Shown: positions 53,111 through 62,204, counted from the stretch's first letter. The stretch is 64,000 nucleotides of DNA from Burkholderiaceae bacterium DAT-1 (GCA_019084025.1 JAHRBI010000002.1:434001-498000); one strand, 5' to 3'. Made by a program: numbers and translations. The notes: generated from the sequence alone by a model not told the origin.

Positions 53111-55072
53111 TTAGCGAACCACGATCGTCAGCGTTGTACCTGCAGGTACGGCAACCTTGTTACGGACGTAGCCAGCAGCAGTGAAGTGCGTGCTGTCGGT
53201 GTCGGTAATGTACGCATGCGAGGTCGAGCTGAATTTCTTCAGCTTGGGCGACGTGGCAGGACGAATACCGTCAAAGGCTGCAGTATTGCGTGAATACAGG
53301 GTGTAGTCATCGGACTGCATGGTCGGGTAGCCGTATCCGAATGGAGCCTGGGTATCAGGCATGCCGCCATAAACCGTGGTACCCATGCGGACGAGCTCAT
53401 CGGAAATGCCTGCGCCACCATTTTGCTTGATGAGGCCATCCAGACACTTGTAGCTGCTGATCGGTGTGCCTGTGTCCATACAATCTGTCAGGATTTGCTT
53501 GAACAGCTTCACGCCGTAGCGGCGGTTAAGGAATGCACCGAAGGAACCGCCCATCGCATAGTTAGGACCGCTCAAGGAAGGCCAGTTGATGTAGTCGGTG
53601 CCAGCGCCAGAGTAGAAGTAGCTGGGCATACGGCCGTTCAGGATCTTGAAGTTGTTCTTTTGCAGCTTCGGCACCACGATGTCTTCAATCATCATGGCGG
53701 AGGTTTCTTCCAGCCACGATGCGTGACGCAATCCGTTCACGATATTGCGCTGGTACCAGTTGATCATGTGGGTCAGCTCATGATTCAAAGTGGATACCAC
53801 GAATGACGGACTCTCCAGCAATGTACCTGCATTGACGAAGAAGACATTGGCCTCATTGGAGATGACCGTTGGATCTTGCAAGGCATACTGTGCATAACCG
53901 GTTGTCAGTGTGTTGACACCCCAGAAGTAGCCAGCCCAACCGACGGTTGAGGGTACTGTTACGATGGCAACATTGACATCGGCCGGTGCATTTGCCTGAT
54001 CCTGGATCACATAGTCTTCGTAACCTTCAGTCTCTTTCAGACCCCACACATCGCCCATGATGGCGGTTGTGCGAGCGAAGCCGCCTTGCGAGCCACAGAA
54101 CGTCGACATCAGGGTGCTCATGGACGGGTTGTTGACGCCCACTGCAGCTTGAGCTGCGCTATCCAGCCAGAAGACGATACGACGGCCGTTGGCGCCTTCG
54201 CATGTATCGTAAACGGTGGATTTGTGACCAACAGCACCTGTGTCAACAAAGGTGTCGTACCAGGTGTGGGTATCACCCTTTTTGACTTGAGTGACTGCGC
54301 GGGCGCGGAAGTTCGCATGCACCGTGGATGCAGCGCGAGGCAGGGTATTGAGCGCAGGCAGCTTGGCAGCCACGTCCTGACTCTTACGCAAGATCTGCGA
54401 GTGGAATGCATCATCACGCTCTTCAAGCGTAGACGGCAATTGTCCTGCACCCGCATCGTTGCCCGCGTCGGTGATATCAGCACGCAGGCCGGTGTCTGGC
54501 AGGGTGCTTGAGCTATAGGCTGTGCCATTGGTAAAGACCAAAGTCACGTTTTTCCCGGCGGGTACGCCCGGAATCGCGACATCTACATTGGCAGTACCGG
54601 CGCTTGCATTGTGATAACGCCAGACGCCGACGCCCGAGCCCGAATACTTGCCCTTGGCATCGATGGCGCAATTGACGCCCGCGCAGTCAGGCAGCAGCGT
54701 ATTGTTGGCGCGCGCAACCACCGGGGCCGTAATCACGTGCACCACTTTTGTGGCCTTAGTCGTGCCGCCTGCATTGCTGGCGGTGACGGTGACGGTGATG
54801 TCGCCGGTCTTGCTGAAATATTTGCTGACGGCTGCGCCGGAGGCACTGGTACCATCGCCGAAATCCCAGCTGTACTTGGCTGTGTTCGGGTCATTGCTAG
54901 GCTGGATGGCCGAGAAATTGATAATCTGGTTAACCAGCACTGTGTTATCAGATGCGCTCATTTCGAGCGTCGGAGCTGGAGTGGATGTGTCGTTGCTTCC
55001 GACACCACAACCGGCCAGCAATGCCGGAAGCCCTAAAGCCAGAGCCAGGGCGAGTTTCTTCATGGGCTGCAT
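53111..55072 (-). CDS. PKD-domain lipoprotein with an M30-like zinc protease domain
   Basis: The 653-aa precursor has a lipoprotein signal peptide with lipobox LAGC (near residue 24), a PKD domain (about 38-115; YSWDFGDGTSASGA is the hallmark), and a C-terminal metalloprotease domain of hyicolysin type with NHELTHMINW as zinc site and WLEETSAMMIEDIV further on as third-ligand region. It ends in a short all-beta tail. It should be anchored at the outer membrane and act on extracellular protein. The ATG at 55072 is preceded by GAGGAGAAGG; a GTG two codons upstream and an ATG three codons down are alternatives. Confidence 0.85.
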   Translation of the reverse strand: MQPMKKLALALALGLPALLAGCGVGSNDTSTPAPTLEMSASDNTVLVNQIINFSAIQPSNDPNTAKYSWDFGDGTSASGAAVSKYFSKTGDITVTVTASNAGGTTKATKVVHVITAPVVARANNTLLPDCAGVNCAIDAKGKYSGSGVGVWRYHNASAGTANVDVAIPGVPAGKNVTLVFTNGTAYSSSTLPDTGLRADITDAGNDAGAGQLPSTLEERDDAFHSQILRKSQDVAAKLPALNTLPRAASTVHANFRARAVTQVKKGDTHTWYDTFVDTGAVGHKSTVYDTCEGANGRRIVFWLDSAAQAAVGVNNPSMSTLMSTFCGSQGGFARTTAIMGDVWGLKETEGYEDYVIQDQANAPADVNVAIVTVPSTVGWAGYFWGVNTLTTGYAQYALQDPTVISNEANVFFVNAGTLLESPSFVVSTLNHELTHMINWYQRNIVNGLRHASWLEETSAMMIEDIVVPKLQKNNFKILNGRMPSYFYSGAGTDYINWPSLSGPNYAMGGSFGAFLNRRYGVKLFKQILTDCMDTGTPISSYKCLDGLIKQNGGAGISDELVRMGTTVYGGMPDTQAPFGYGYPTMQSDDYTLYSRNTAAFDGIRPATSPKLKKFSSTSHAYITDTDSTHFTAAGYVRNKVAVPAGTTLTIVVR

Positions 55073-55274
55073 GAGCACCTTCTCCTCAAATCGTACTGCT
55101 GAACAACACTGTTTATTTTTTGTGTCGACTTGCCCTTGCTTGCCAAAACGCAGAGCAAGGCGCGCCGAATTGTATAGGGATAGGTCTGAATGGAGGGAGG
55201 TTGGAATGGATGTGTTGCAAAAAAGATGAGTTTATTGTGCAATTTGTTGCGGAAAATTTTGCATTGCTTGACTT

Positions 55275-55811
55275 TCAGTGTCTGTCGATTGTTATTTTCT
55301 GAATCCTTTTGTACCAAGCCTCTACCGCATCTTTGCACTCGTTATCCACCTCGATGACCGGACAGATCAGCTTTGCACCGTTTGCCTGCATCCATGCTGC
55401 AATGGATCGTCCAAATTGACAGAAGTGCTGATAGCGATGATCGCCAAGTGCAAGCACCGCAAAACATACGTCTGACAGGTCTATCGAGTGCGCCAAATGC
55501 GCATGAAAAGGGCGGGCATGATCAGGCGGCTCGCCTTGGCCAAATGAACTGGCGATGATAAGTGTTGCTGCATAACGTCCGAATTGAGTGGGTTTGAGCG
55601 CATGTATGGGACGAAGACGTGTGCTCAGGCCGATATGCTGCAAATGAGCAACAGTGTGTTTTGCAATGGTATAAGCCGTCCCTGACTGACTGGCGTAGGT
55701 CACTAATACGGTTTGGCGGCACTGCTTCAGCACTGCATGACGTGCGAGAGACAGGGCGGCGATGATTGCAGCTACCAAGACAGCAATCAGCGCAAAGGGT
55801 AAATCAGGCAT
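55275..55811 (-). CDS. Membrane-anchored flavodoxin-like protein
   Basis: The 178-aa protein has one N-terminal helix (about 5-25) and then a flavodoxin domain with the FMN phosphate loop TYASQSGTAYTIA, the loop SSFGQGEPPDHARPF and ALGDHRYQHFCQFG. These are the features of sulfite reductase flavoprotein/P450 reductase FMN domains, but no FAD/NADPH reductase domain follows. It may shuttle electrons at the membrane; the partner is unknown. It is divergent from the cytochrome c gene. AGGA lies 8 nt before the ATG. Confidence 0.85.
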   Translation of the reverse strand: MPDLPFALIAVLVAAIIAALSLARHAVLKQCRQTVLVTYASQSGTAYTIAKHTVAHLQHIGLSTRLRPIHALKPTQFGRYAATLIIASSFGQGEPPDHARPFHAHLAHSIDLSDVCFAVLALGDHRYQHFCQFGRSIAAWMQANGAKLICPVIEVDNECKDAVEAWYKRIQKITIDRH

Positions 55812-55907
55812 GATATTGTCCTGCGATGTAATTCAAATATATAGCCTGAACATCGACTGCGTGTTGATTCATCTGGGCGGTAGACTCGAGGGAGTGAGAC
55901 ATCCACT

Positions 55908-56750
55908 ATGAATAAGCTGACTACTTTGTTTACGTCCAGTTTGCTTGGCGCAGCGCTGGTGGCGAATGCCGCGACGTTGGAAATCCGGGGCACCAAGGGA
56001 GTCGAACAGCTTAAAGGGGCGCGACTGGTGGCGGGAGAGCGTGTTGCCAGCATCGTGATACCAGACGATGTGGCCTATCACCAGCCTATGCGATACCAGG
56101 CGATTCCTGTGGCCCATCTTTTGCGGCAAGCAGGTATTCAGCCGGATGATGAGGTTCAGTTTATTGCTGCCGATGGTTTTGCAGCCACCCTGTCTGCCGC
56201 ACCATTGCTGGCTCAGGATGAGAAGGGCGCGCGTGCGTGGCTGGCGATTGAAGGTAAGCAGCATTGGCCCAAGCTGCCCAATCAAACAGAAAGTGCTGGC
56301 CCGTTTTATCTGGTGTGGACCCAGCCGGAGGCAGGCAAAATCGTACCTGAGCAATGGCCTTACCAGATTGTGAAAATCTCCGTACAGGCACCATTGGTCA
56401 AACGCTGGCCAATGATTGTGCCGAAGGATGCCGGAGAGCGGGTGCAGCATGGATTCAAGATGTTTACCACGCATTGCTTTGCCTGCCACACGCTGAATCT
56501 CGCGGGGGATGCGCGGCTTGGTCCGGACTTAAATGTGCCGATGAATCCGGTTGAATATTTCCGTGATGATATATTGGCCAAATATATCCGTAATCCGCAG
56601 TCTATTCGAACCTGGCCAACGGCCAAAATGCCGACCTTTGATCGCGCCATTCTGAATGATGGCGAGTTGGCTGACCTGATCGCCTATCTAGGCCATATGG
56701 CGAATCACAAAGTGACCTCACCGATTGTGCGGCCACCAGCGGGTCAGTAA
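55908..56750 (+). CDS. Periplasmic c-type cytochrome with an N-terminal extension
   Basis: The 280-aa precursor has a signal peptide (cut near ALVANA, residue 21), a region of about 145 residues without cysteine that resembles the molybdopterin-oxidoreductase-fold proteins (LRQAGIQPDDEVQFIAADGF), and a single-heme cytochrome c domain with CFACH near residue 195 and a distal Met in AKMPTF. It probably carries electrons in the periplasm. The last 33 bp overlap the end of the convergent VTT-type gene. Confidence 0.85.
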   Translation: MNKLTTLFTSSLLGAALVANAATLEIRGTKGVEQLKGARLVAGERVASIVIPDDVAYHQPMRYQAIPVAHLLRQAGIQPDDEVQFIAADGFAATLSAAPLLAQDEKGARAWLAIEGKQHWPKLPNQTESAGPFYLVWTQPEAGKIVPEQWPYQIVKISVQAPLVKRWPMIVPKDAGERVQHGFKMFTTHCFACHTLNLAGDARLGPDLNVPMNPVEYFRDDILAKYIRNPQSIRTWPTAKMPTFDRAILNDGELADLIAYLGHMANHKVTSPIVRPPAGQ

Positions 56751-57257
56751 ATGCGGGAAGCGTGAGCAGGTGATCGCAACCACCCCGTATTTGGCCGCTT
56801 TGCCTATCATCAGAGCCAGCATGGCGGTAAGCGGAGACATGCCCGCAAGGGCACTGACAATCAGGGCGGGTGTTTGCGGGAATGGCGTGGCAGAGATCAC
56901 TGCAATTGCGGCGGCACCATAGCGTCCCACCTGCGTCTGAGCATGCTGCCACGTGTCGCCAGCCATGATGCCAGGGAACAGTGTGTCCAGTAGATCCAGG
57001 CCATAAAGTTGAGTCGCCCAAACGAGCAGTGCTCCGCCCTGTGATGCACCCAGTGTGGTGAAGATATAGAGCGTCAGCCATCGACGTGGATTGATGAGGA
57101 CGGCAACCGACAAAATGGTTGATACCGGCATCATAACGGTAATGGTAGACAAAAACGCCAGACAACCCGTGAGCCATGGATACGTCCAATGCTGGCTCGA
57201 GGTGCGCAAGGTGTGGGTGATCCGTTCGCGAATGCGCAGACCGTGCTGGCCGGACAT
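56718..57257 (-). CDS. VTT/DedA-related membrane protein
   Basis: The 179-aa protein has about four to five hydrophobic segments and the VTT (SNARE-associated) style sequence GRYGAAAIAVISATPFPQTPALIVSALAGM split as RYGAAAIAVISATPFPQTP plus IVSALAGMSPLTAM, then a basic helix with GKAAKYGVVA. YqaA/DedA relatives are linked to membrane lipid flipping and proton-motive-force homeostasis. It lacks the full DedA length, so function is uncertain. Its 3' end overlaps the cytochrome gene by 33 bp. Confidence 0.72.
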   Translation of the reverse strand: MSGQHGLRIRERITHTLRTSSQHWTYPWLTGCLAFLSTITVMMPVSTILSVAVLINPRRWLTLYIFTTLGASQGGALLVWATQLYGLDLLDTLFPGIMAGDTWQHAQTQVGRYGAAAIAVISATPFPQTPALIVSALAGMSPLTAMLALMIGKAAKYGVVAITCSRFPHLLTRWWPHNR

Positions 57258-57372
57258 GGTTTTCCCGTCTTTATTGCAGAACGGACGGGATGATGCGCGA
57301 AGCGGCGTATGCCTGCAAGAGGACGTGGGATATAACAGGGTCGCCTGTTGGGGCGACCCCGTAAGGTGTGAT

Positions 57373-58155
57373 TTACATTGTCTTGGTAAAGCTCAGTACA
57401 AAGCGGGTCTTGCCCAGATTGGTGCCATAGGCATTGCGATAGAATTCGCCCTGATCACCCTTGGCATTGGTGCCGCTGACAGCGGCAGATACGGTACCAA
57501 CGCCTACATCCTTGGCGATTCCAAGTTTCCAGTCGTTGTAGGATGCATCACCAAAATGTGTCACAGTCTGGCGACCGATATGAGCCGTTGCAATCCAGCC
57601 ATCACCCAGATCGGGTGCCAGCGTCAGATCAACATAGCCACTGCCGTGACTGTTGGTGGTGGCGGTTGCCGTACCAAATAGGTTGCCTGTCGTACGCGAA
57701 TACTTCAGTGTGGCGAACTTCCAGGTGAGTGCGCCGTAGACTTCAAACGTATTCGGATTGAAAAAGCCATCATTCAGCTTGCCTGGGTAGTAGTACTGCA
57801 GGCCGCCTACATCAAAACCAATGTCATCTGTCACCGCGCCTTTGTAACCACCGTATACATCCAACTCGGTAGGGAAGCTACCAGCGCCTGCATCGGACAG
57901 CCAGCTGATGCTTGAGCCCCAGGTGCCCAGATAGAAGCCACTCTTGTGCGCAAAATCAAATCCACCCTGAATGGCGGCCTTGTTGTTGGTTTGCGCAATG
58001 CCACGATAAATGTACTCAGACGTCAGGCTGGCGTTGCCCGTGAAGGTGTAATCAGGGGCTGGGGCTGCATCTTCAGCGTGGGCGATACCCATGGTGAGCG
58101 CCGATGTCATCAGCAGGGCAAGCGATTTGGAGGTCAGGCGAGTCTTGATTTGCAT
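57373..58155 (-). CDS. TorF family putative porin
   Basis: The 260-aa precursor has a signal peptide ending GIAHA (about residue 26) and a beta-barrel rich in alternating aromatic and polar residues. The family start FTGNASLTSEYIYRGIAQTN, the block LDVYGGYKG, and a C-terminal RFVLSFTKTM are typical of the TIGR02001 group called TorF. It is probably an outer-membrane channel of unknown substrate. AAGGA lies 9 nt before the ATG at 58155. A GGGTCGCC/GGCGACCC hairpin (57338-57359) lies after the stop, with a weak T run. Confidence 0.88.
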   Translation of the reverse strand: MQIKTRLTSKSLALLMTSALTMGIAHAEDAAPAPDYTFTGNASLTSEYIYRGIAQTNNKAAIQGGFDFAHKSGFYLGTWGSSISWLSDAGAGSFPTELDVYGGYKGAVTDDIGFDVGGLQYYYPGKLNDGFFNPNTFEVYGALTWKFATLKYSRTTGNLFGTATATTNSHGSGYVDLTLAPDLGDGWIATAHIGRQTVTHFGDASYNDWKLGIAKDVGVGTVSAAVSGTNAKGDQGEFYRNAYGTNLGKTRFVLSFTKTM

Positions 58156-58577
58156 GTCAGGGTCCTTTGAATAATGGGAAGTGCAAAAATGAAAATCGGT
58201 GCCCGGGGTGATCGCTGGTATCGATCCTTGCACTTGTTGAGCCGCGGGTTGTCATGTACTGGACGGGGTGATGTCCAGTGGTGCAGGGCGATAGCATCGT
58301 GTTGTTGACTCATCTGTCAGCAAATGCTGTGCCAGCAATGATAAATTGCATAACCAGCTGATTTTAAAGCTATTATTGATTTGGTGTGCTATGCTCGCCT
58401 GCACCGTATTGGTGCTTGTGCCGCGTGTTATTGGTGCGTCATCCCGTGCAATGGCCTGACATTGACTTTAGCAAGGCACGAATAAAAAACCTGTAAATTC
58501 AGTTTGGATCTGAAATGTAGATGGTGAAAAAACAAAAGGCAGCCATGTGGCTGCCTTTTCGATGAGCAGGATGGCGC
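58156..58577. other. Intergenic region between HiPIP and TorF genes
   Basis: The 422-bp gap holds the HiPIP terminator at 58534-58559 and the promoter region of the TorF-type gene. The rest is AT-rich and shows no frame with a ribosome site, no RNA gene and no clear repeat. I see nothing else that I can name. Confidence 0.5.
58534..58559 (-). terminator. Terminator of the HiPIP gene
   Basis: An 11-bp perfect stem (AAAAGGCAGCC with GGCTGCCTTTT) with an ATGT loop lies 19 bp after the HiPIP stop; the minus strand continues TTTTG TTTTTT. Confidence 0.9.
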
Positions 58578-58889
58578 TTAGGCCTTCTTCACCCAGGCGC
58601 TGCACCAGCCCTTGCCTGCAACCAGCTTGCCGGCAAAGATCGGGCAAGGTGCAAAGGCGTCAGCCGGCTTGCCTTGGAACAATTGGCAACCCGAACAGGC
58701 TTGACCAGCTGCAAACTTGGGGAATTTGGACTTGTCGACTTTACCGGCATCCAACTTGTAACCCAGGCTTTGCGCTTGCTGATCTGCTTCGGACACTTTG
58801 TCCGGACCTGCAGCCAGCAGGCGCGGGGCAACTGCTGCGAGACCGGCAGCCGGGATCAGCTTCAACATGAATTGACGACGTGCGTTCAT
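58578..58889 (-). CDS. High-potential iron-sulfur protein (HiPIP)
   Basis: The 103-aa precursor has a Tat-type signal peptide (MNARRQFMLKLIPAAGLAAV, with RRQF), cut near LLAAGPDKV. The mature part carries the four cluster cysteines in the family order: ACSGCQLF, APCPIF and GWCSAW. HiPIPs are periplasmic one-electron carriers, here perhaps working with the cytochrome c encoded 2 kb away. The ATG at 58889 has GGAG at 6-nt spacing; a longer frame upstream lacks the signal-peptide start. Confidence 0.94.
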   Translation of the reverse strand: MNARRQFMLKLIPAAGLAAVAPRLLAAGPDKVSEADQQAQSLGYKLDAGKVDKSKFPKFAAGQACSGCQLFQGKPADAFAPCPIFAGKLVAGKGWCSAWVKKA

Positions 58890-59079
58890 GAAAACTCCAT
58901 TTCGGGGGCAAATGATGGGGGCAGGCCGCACCATGCGATAGTGACGCATCGTGCAAACATCTTGCATTTCATGGCAAACAATACGGGATTGCGTGACAAG
59001 TGTAGTTGATCAGGCTCAATTCGTGCAGACTTGCCGCTGCTCATGCGGCAGATCACCAACATTTTTCCGGAAAATACAT

Positions 59080-59796
59080 TTGAAGCACACCTTGATTCCA
59101 ATCATTTGGCTGGCGAGTGTACACAGCCTATCTGTGCAGGCAATGTCGATGCGGATGGAAGGTACAACGCTGATTGTCTCTGGTTCTGTCGTGCCGGAGG
59201 ACGCTTCGCTGTTTGCTGACATGATGACCGCCGGGCAAGTCGAGCGTGTGTTGTTCAGAGACAGTCGGGGTGGAGACCTCAAGGCAGGGTATAGTATTGC
59301 CGCCCAAATTGAATCCAGCGGAGTGGCCACACTGCTTGAAGGTCGCTGTGCGTCGTCCTGTGCGATCATGTTCATGGGGGGGAAGGTACGTGCATTTTCT
59401 GCAAATGCGGATTTACGTACCGCATCGCTTGGGTTTCATGGCTCGCATGACAAAGTTACAAAAGCGGCGAGCGTAAAAGGTAGACCCAAGCTATACAACT
59501 GGCTGATGACACGTAGTGATCAGCATTTCTCACCGCCTTTACTCGCACGAGCCATGTATGTGGAGCATGCGAACGATATGCTGCGCTTCCTGCATCCCTC
59601 CCGGCGCCCCGTTTCCGTGTATTTCTGCCAGGATGGCCAGAAGATGAAAAAGGATGAATGTGAGCCTGTCCCGGAGGTGGATGCGCTTTCTCAGGGGGTG
59701 ATCACGACAAATGCCCTGATATCTCCGCGTGGGGAGGCATTTGCCGCGACTGTGAATCATGAACCTAGTGCTATCGACGCCCCTGAACCACTTTGA
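59080..59796 (+). CDS. Periplasmic ClpP/crotonase-fold protein (COG3904-like)
   Basis: Starting at a TTG (59080-59082), the 238-aa product has a signal peptide (MKHTLIPIIWLASVHSLSVQA) and a domain like those of the COG3904 family: RDSRGGDLKAGYSIA, CASSCAIMFMGGK and SLGFHGSH. The Ser in ASSC and the His in GFHG are where a ClpP-like nucleophile and base would be, but activity is not proven in the family. A GGAAAA lies upstream of the TTG; an ATG 129 bp upstream would add a stretch without signal-peptide character. The last 26 bp overlap the convergent MoxR gene. Confidence 0.7.
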   Translation: MKHTLIPIIWLASVHSLSVQAMSMRMEGTTLIVSGSVVPEDASLFADMMTAGQVERVLFRDSRGGDLKAGYSIAAQIESSGVATLLEGRCASSCAIMFMGGKVRAFSANADLRTASLGFHGSHDKVTKAASVKGRPKLYNWLMTRSDQHFSPPLLARAMYVEHANDMLRFLHPSRRPVSVYFCQDGQKMKKDECEPVPEVDALSQGVITTNALISPRGEAFAATVNHEPSAIDAPEPL

Positions 59797-60613
59797 TCAA
59801 TCGATCCAGTAGCTGCAGATCCTGTTCGTTTTTCAGTAAGGCGCCTGTCATGGGTGGGGGCTGATCGGCTTGTCTGAGTGTGGCCGGATCGGTGTCATCG
59901 GCGAGCAGCAGTCGAATCCAGTCGATCAGTTCGGATGTGGAGGGCTTTTTCTTCAGGCCGGGCAGATTGCGAACCGCGTAGAACTGCTGCAATGCTTCGT
60001 TCAGTAACTCGCTACGTAGATCTGGAAAATGTGCATCTACGATAGTTCGCATCGTTTCCGGGTCCGGGAAGCGGATGTAATGGAAGAAGCAGCGACGCAG
60101 GAATGCATCCGGCAGCTCCTTCTCGTTGTTGGAGGTAATGATAATGATGGGGCGATGTCTGGCGGTGATGGTTTGTCCGGTTTCGTAGACAAAAAAGCTC
60201 ATCTGATCGAGTTCACGCAGCAAATCGTTGGGAAACTCGATGTCTGCCTTGTCGATTTCGTCGATCAGCAGTACGCACTGCTCGTCCGCCGTGAAGGCTT
60301 CCCACAGTTTGCCCGGCACGATGTAGTTACCGATATCGTGCACCTTTGCATCACCCAGCTGACCATCGCGCAGGCGACTGACGGCATCGTATTCATACAA
60401 GCCTTGCTGCGCTTTGGTGGTCGATTTGATATGCCACTGGATTAGGCGTTTACCCAGCGAGGCAGCAAGTTCTTCGGCCAGCATGGTTTTGCCTGTGCCC
60501 GGTTCACCTTTGATCAATAAAGGGCGAGAGAGCGTGATGGCTGCATTGACGGCCAGCATCAGATCCTGAGTGGCGATATACCGATCGCTGCCGGCAAAAC
60601 GGGTGGTGGACAT
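59771..60613 (-). CDS. MoxR-type AAA ATPase
   Basis: The 280-aa ATPase has Walker A GEPGTGKTML, Walker B VLLIDEIDKAD, sensor-1 IIITSNNEKELPDAFLRRC and the arginine finger in the same block. MoxR ATPases usually work with a VWA-domain partner (CoxE type) encoded just downstream, to mature metalloenzymes or complexes. Here the downstream neighbour is a convergent gene that overlaps by 26 bp, so the partner is missing from this site. The protein alone is well conserved. Confidence 0.92.
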   Translation of the reverse strand: MSTTRFAGSDRYIATQDLMLAVNAAITLSRPLLIKGEPGTGKTMLAEELAASLGKRLIQWHIKSTTKAQQGLYEYDAVSRLRDGQLGDAKVHDIGNYIVPGKLWEAFTADEQCVLLIDEIDKADIEFPNDLLRELDQMSFFVYETGQTITARHRPIIIITSNNEKELPDAFLRRCFFHYIRFPDPETMRTIVDAHFPDLRSELLNEALQQFYAVRNLPGLKKKPSTSELIDWIRLLLADDTDPATLRQADQPPPMTGALLKNEQDLQLLDRLIKVVQGRR

Positions 60614-60714
60614 GGTCTAACTCAAACAATCACGGGATGAGGAATTCTAGTGACTGCTTGGTGAAAATGCGAGTGCCTGAACGACACTCGCTGTTGCTTA
60701 TTGACGATGAGTGA

Positions 60715-60900
60715 TCAATGCGCGCGGGTTTCAACCTGCCAGCGGATATCGTGCAGGCGCGATCCCGGCTGACCCGCCTTACGCAGAAATGGCGGTATAT
60801 CGCGATCCAGCTCGGGCATGATGGTGATATCACGGCGTTGGCCAAGTAGGTGACACAGTCGCAACGCCTGTATTTGAAAGAATCCAATCGGGTCGTGCAT
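60715..60900 (-). CDS. Small protein of unknown function, 61 aa
   Basis: The frame begins at ATG 60898-60900 with a very good ribosome site, AAGGAG, 6 nt upstream, and encodes MHDPIGFFQIQALRLCHLLG followed by a charged, Arg-rich part with IMPELDRDIPPFLR. No signal peptide or domain is recognised. The strong ribosome site and the full, isolated frame between MoxR and plsY support a real gene. Confidence 0.6.
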   Translation of the reverse strand: MHDPIGFFQIQALRLCHLLGQRRDITIMPELDRDIPPFLRKAGQPGSRLHDIRWQVETRAH

Positions 60901-61048
60901 CGTATGCTCCTTGTCATGCTTTTCGCAGAGGGAGCTTGGAGAATAGACGAGCAAAACGACGATTCAAGGAAAAATCGGGAGTGTTGTGTTCTGGTTGCGG
61001 TGCGCTTTCAGAACACAACATTCGTCGTCAAAGAGTCACACAGGCCTG

Positions 61049-61672
61049 TCAGGATGATTGGTTTTCAGATTCGGAAGTGTTTGATTTTTCGCCAATTTTC
61101 CCTTCCTTTCCTGAGATGAGATTGAGCAGGTTCTGTTTGTGGCGCTGAATTAACAAGGCAGAAATCGCGAGTACGGCACCAAAGATTGCCTGATGTCCCG
61201 GAAGCAGGAACCAGCAGGCAATGGGGGCGACAAGGGCGGCGATAATGGCTGCCAGCGAGGAAATTTTCAGCACAAACGCCAGCAGCAGCCAGACGGTCAG
61301 GACGATCATGCCAAGACGCCAGTCTATGCAGAACAATACGCCTGCTGCCGTGGCGACACCTTTACCACCTTGAAATCTGAAAAAGATGGGCCACATATGA
61401 CCAATGGTGACGGCGAGCGCGGTCATGGCCAGAAGTGAGTCGTCGGCATGCTGGGCAATAACGATCAGCATGGCGATCACACCCTTGAGTGTGTCGCCCA
61501 GTAAAGTCAGTAGCGCCGCGACTTTGCGGCCGCTGCGCAGTACGTTGGTGGCACCGGGATTACCCGAACCATAACTGCGGGGGTCATCCATGCCCATGGC
61601 CCGGCTGACAATCACGGCGAAAGAAAGCGAGCCGATCAGGTAGGCGATCAACACGAAGACATAGGGCGACAT
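61049..61672 (-). CDS. plsY: Glycerol-3-phosphate acyltransferase PlsY
   Basis: The 207-aa membrane enzyme acylates glycerol 3-phosphate from acyl-phosphate, the first step of phospholipid synthesis. It has five hydrophobic segments and the three family motifs: GSGNPGATNVLR, GHMWPIFFRFQGGKGVATA and a C-terminal HKQNLLNLISGKE. The ATG at 61672 follows AAAGGA. It is divergent from folB across 154 bp, an arrangement also known from other proteobacteria. Confidence 0.95.
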   Translation of the reverse strand: MSPYVFVLIAYLIGSLSFAVIVSRAMGMDDPRSYGSGNPGATNVLRSGRKVAALLTLLGDTLKGVIAMLIVIAQHADDSLLAMTALAVTIGHMWPIFFRFQGGKGVATAAGVLFCIDWRLGMIVLTVWLLLAFVLKISSLAAIIAALVAPIACWFLLPGHQAIFGAVLAISALLIQRHKQNLLNLISGKEGKIGEKSNTSESENQSS

Positions 61673-61826
61673 CAGGATTTCCTTTACAATGGCGGGTTGA
61701 GCATTGTAGGGCCTGTTTGCCGTCACTGCACGTCTTTACCGTTCGGGCGTGGCGCTGAATGCACGCCTGTGATTATCCGGCGCCGACCGCATCTGGTCCA
61801 CACGCTGTGTTGTAGCGAGTCAAAGT

Positions 61827-62204
61827 ATGGACATCATTTATCTGCATGGCGTGAAAGCCAAGACCCTGATCGGGGTGTATGACTGGGAGCGTATCGCGCC
61901 TCAGGTGGTCGAGATTGATCTGGAAATTGGCATGCCTTCACCCAAGGCCTGTTTTTCCGACGAACTCAACGATACGATCGACTACGCCCAAGTCGTGGAT
62001 CGTCTGCGTGCGCAGCTGGCCGAGCAGCATTTTCTGTTGCTGGAACGTCTGGCCGAGCATATTGCGGCCGATACCATGCAGCATTTTGGCTCGCCATGGG
62101 TCAAGGTGTGCGTCACCAAGCTCGGCATCCTGCACGAGGTAGGTCGCGTGGGTGTGATGATCGAACGCGGGAATCGTTATCCCGCATCCGACGCACAGAA
62201 CTGA
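61827..62204 (+). CDS. folB: Dihydroneopterin aldolase
   Basis: This 125-aa enzyme cleaves dihydroneopterin in folate synthesis. It begins MDIIYLHGVKAKTLIGVYDW and has the conserved Glu in the block IDYAQVVDRL and the Lys in VCVTKLGILHEV. The last 28 bp overlap the stop region of the convergent GlgB-like gene. Confidence 0.95.
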   Translation: MDIIYLHGVKAKTLIGVYDWERIAPQVVEIDLEIGMPSPKACFSDELNDTIDYAQVVDRLRAQLAEQHFLLLERLAEHIAADTMQHFGSPWVKVCVTKLGILHEVGRVGVMIERGNRYPASDAQN

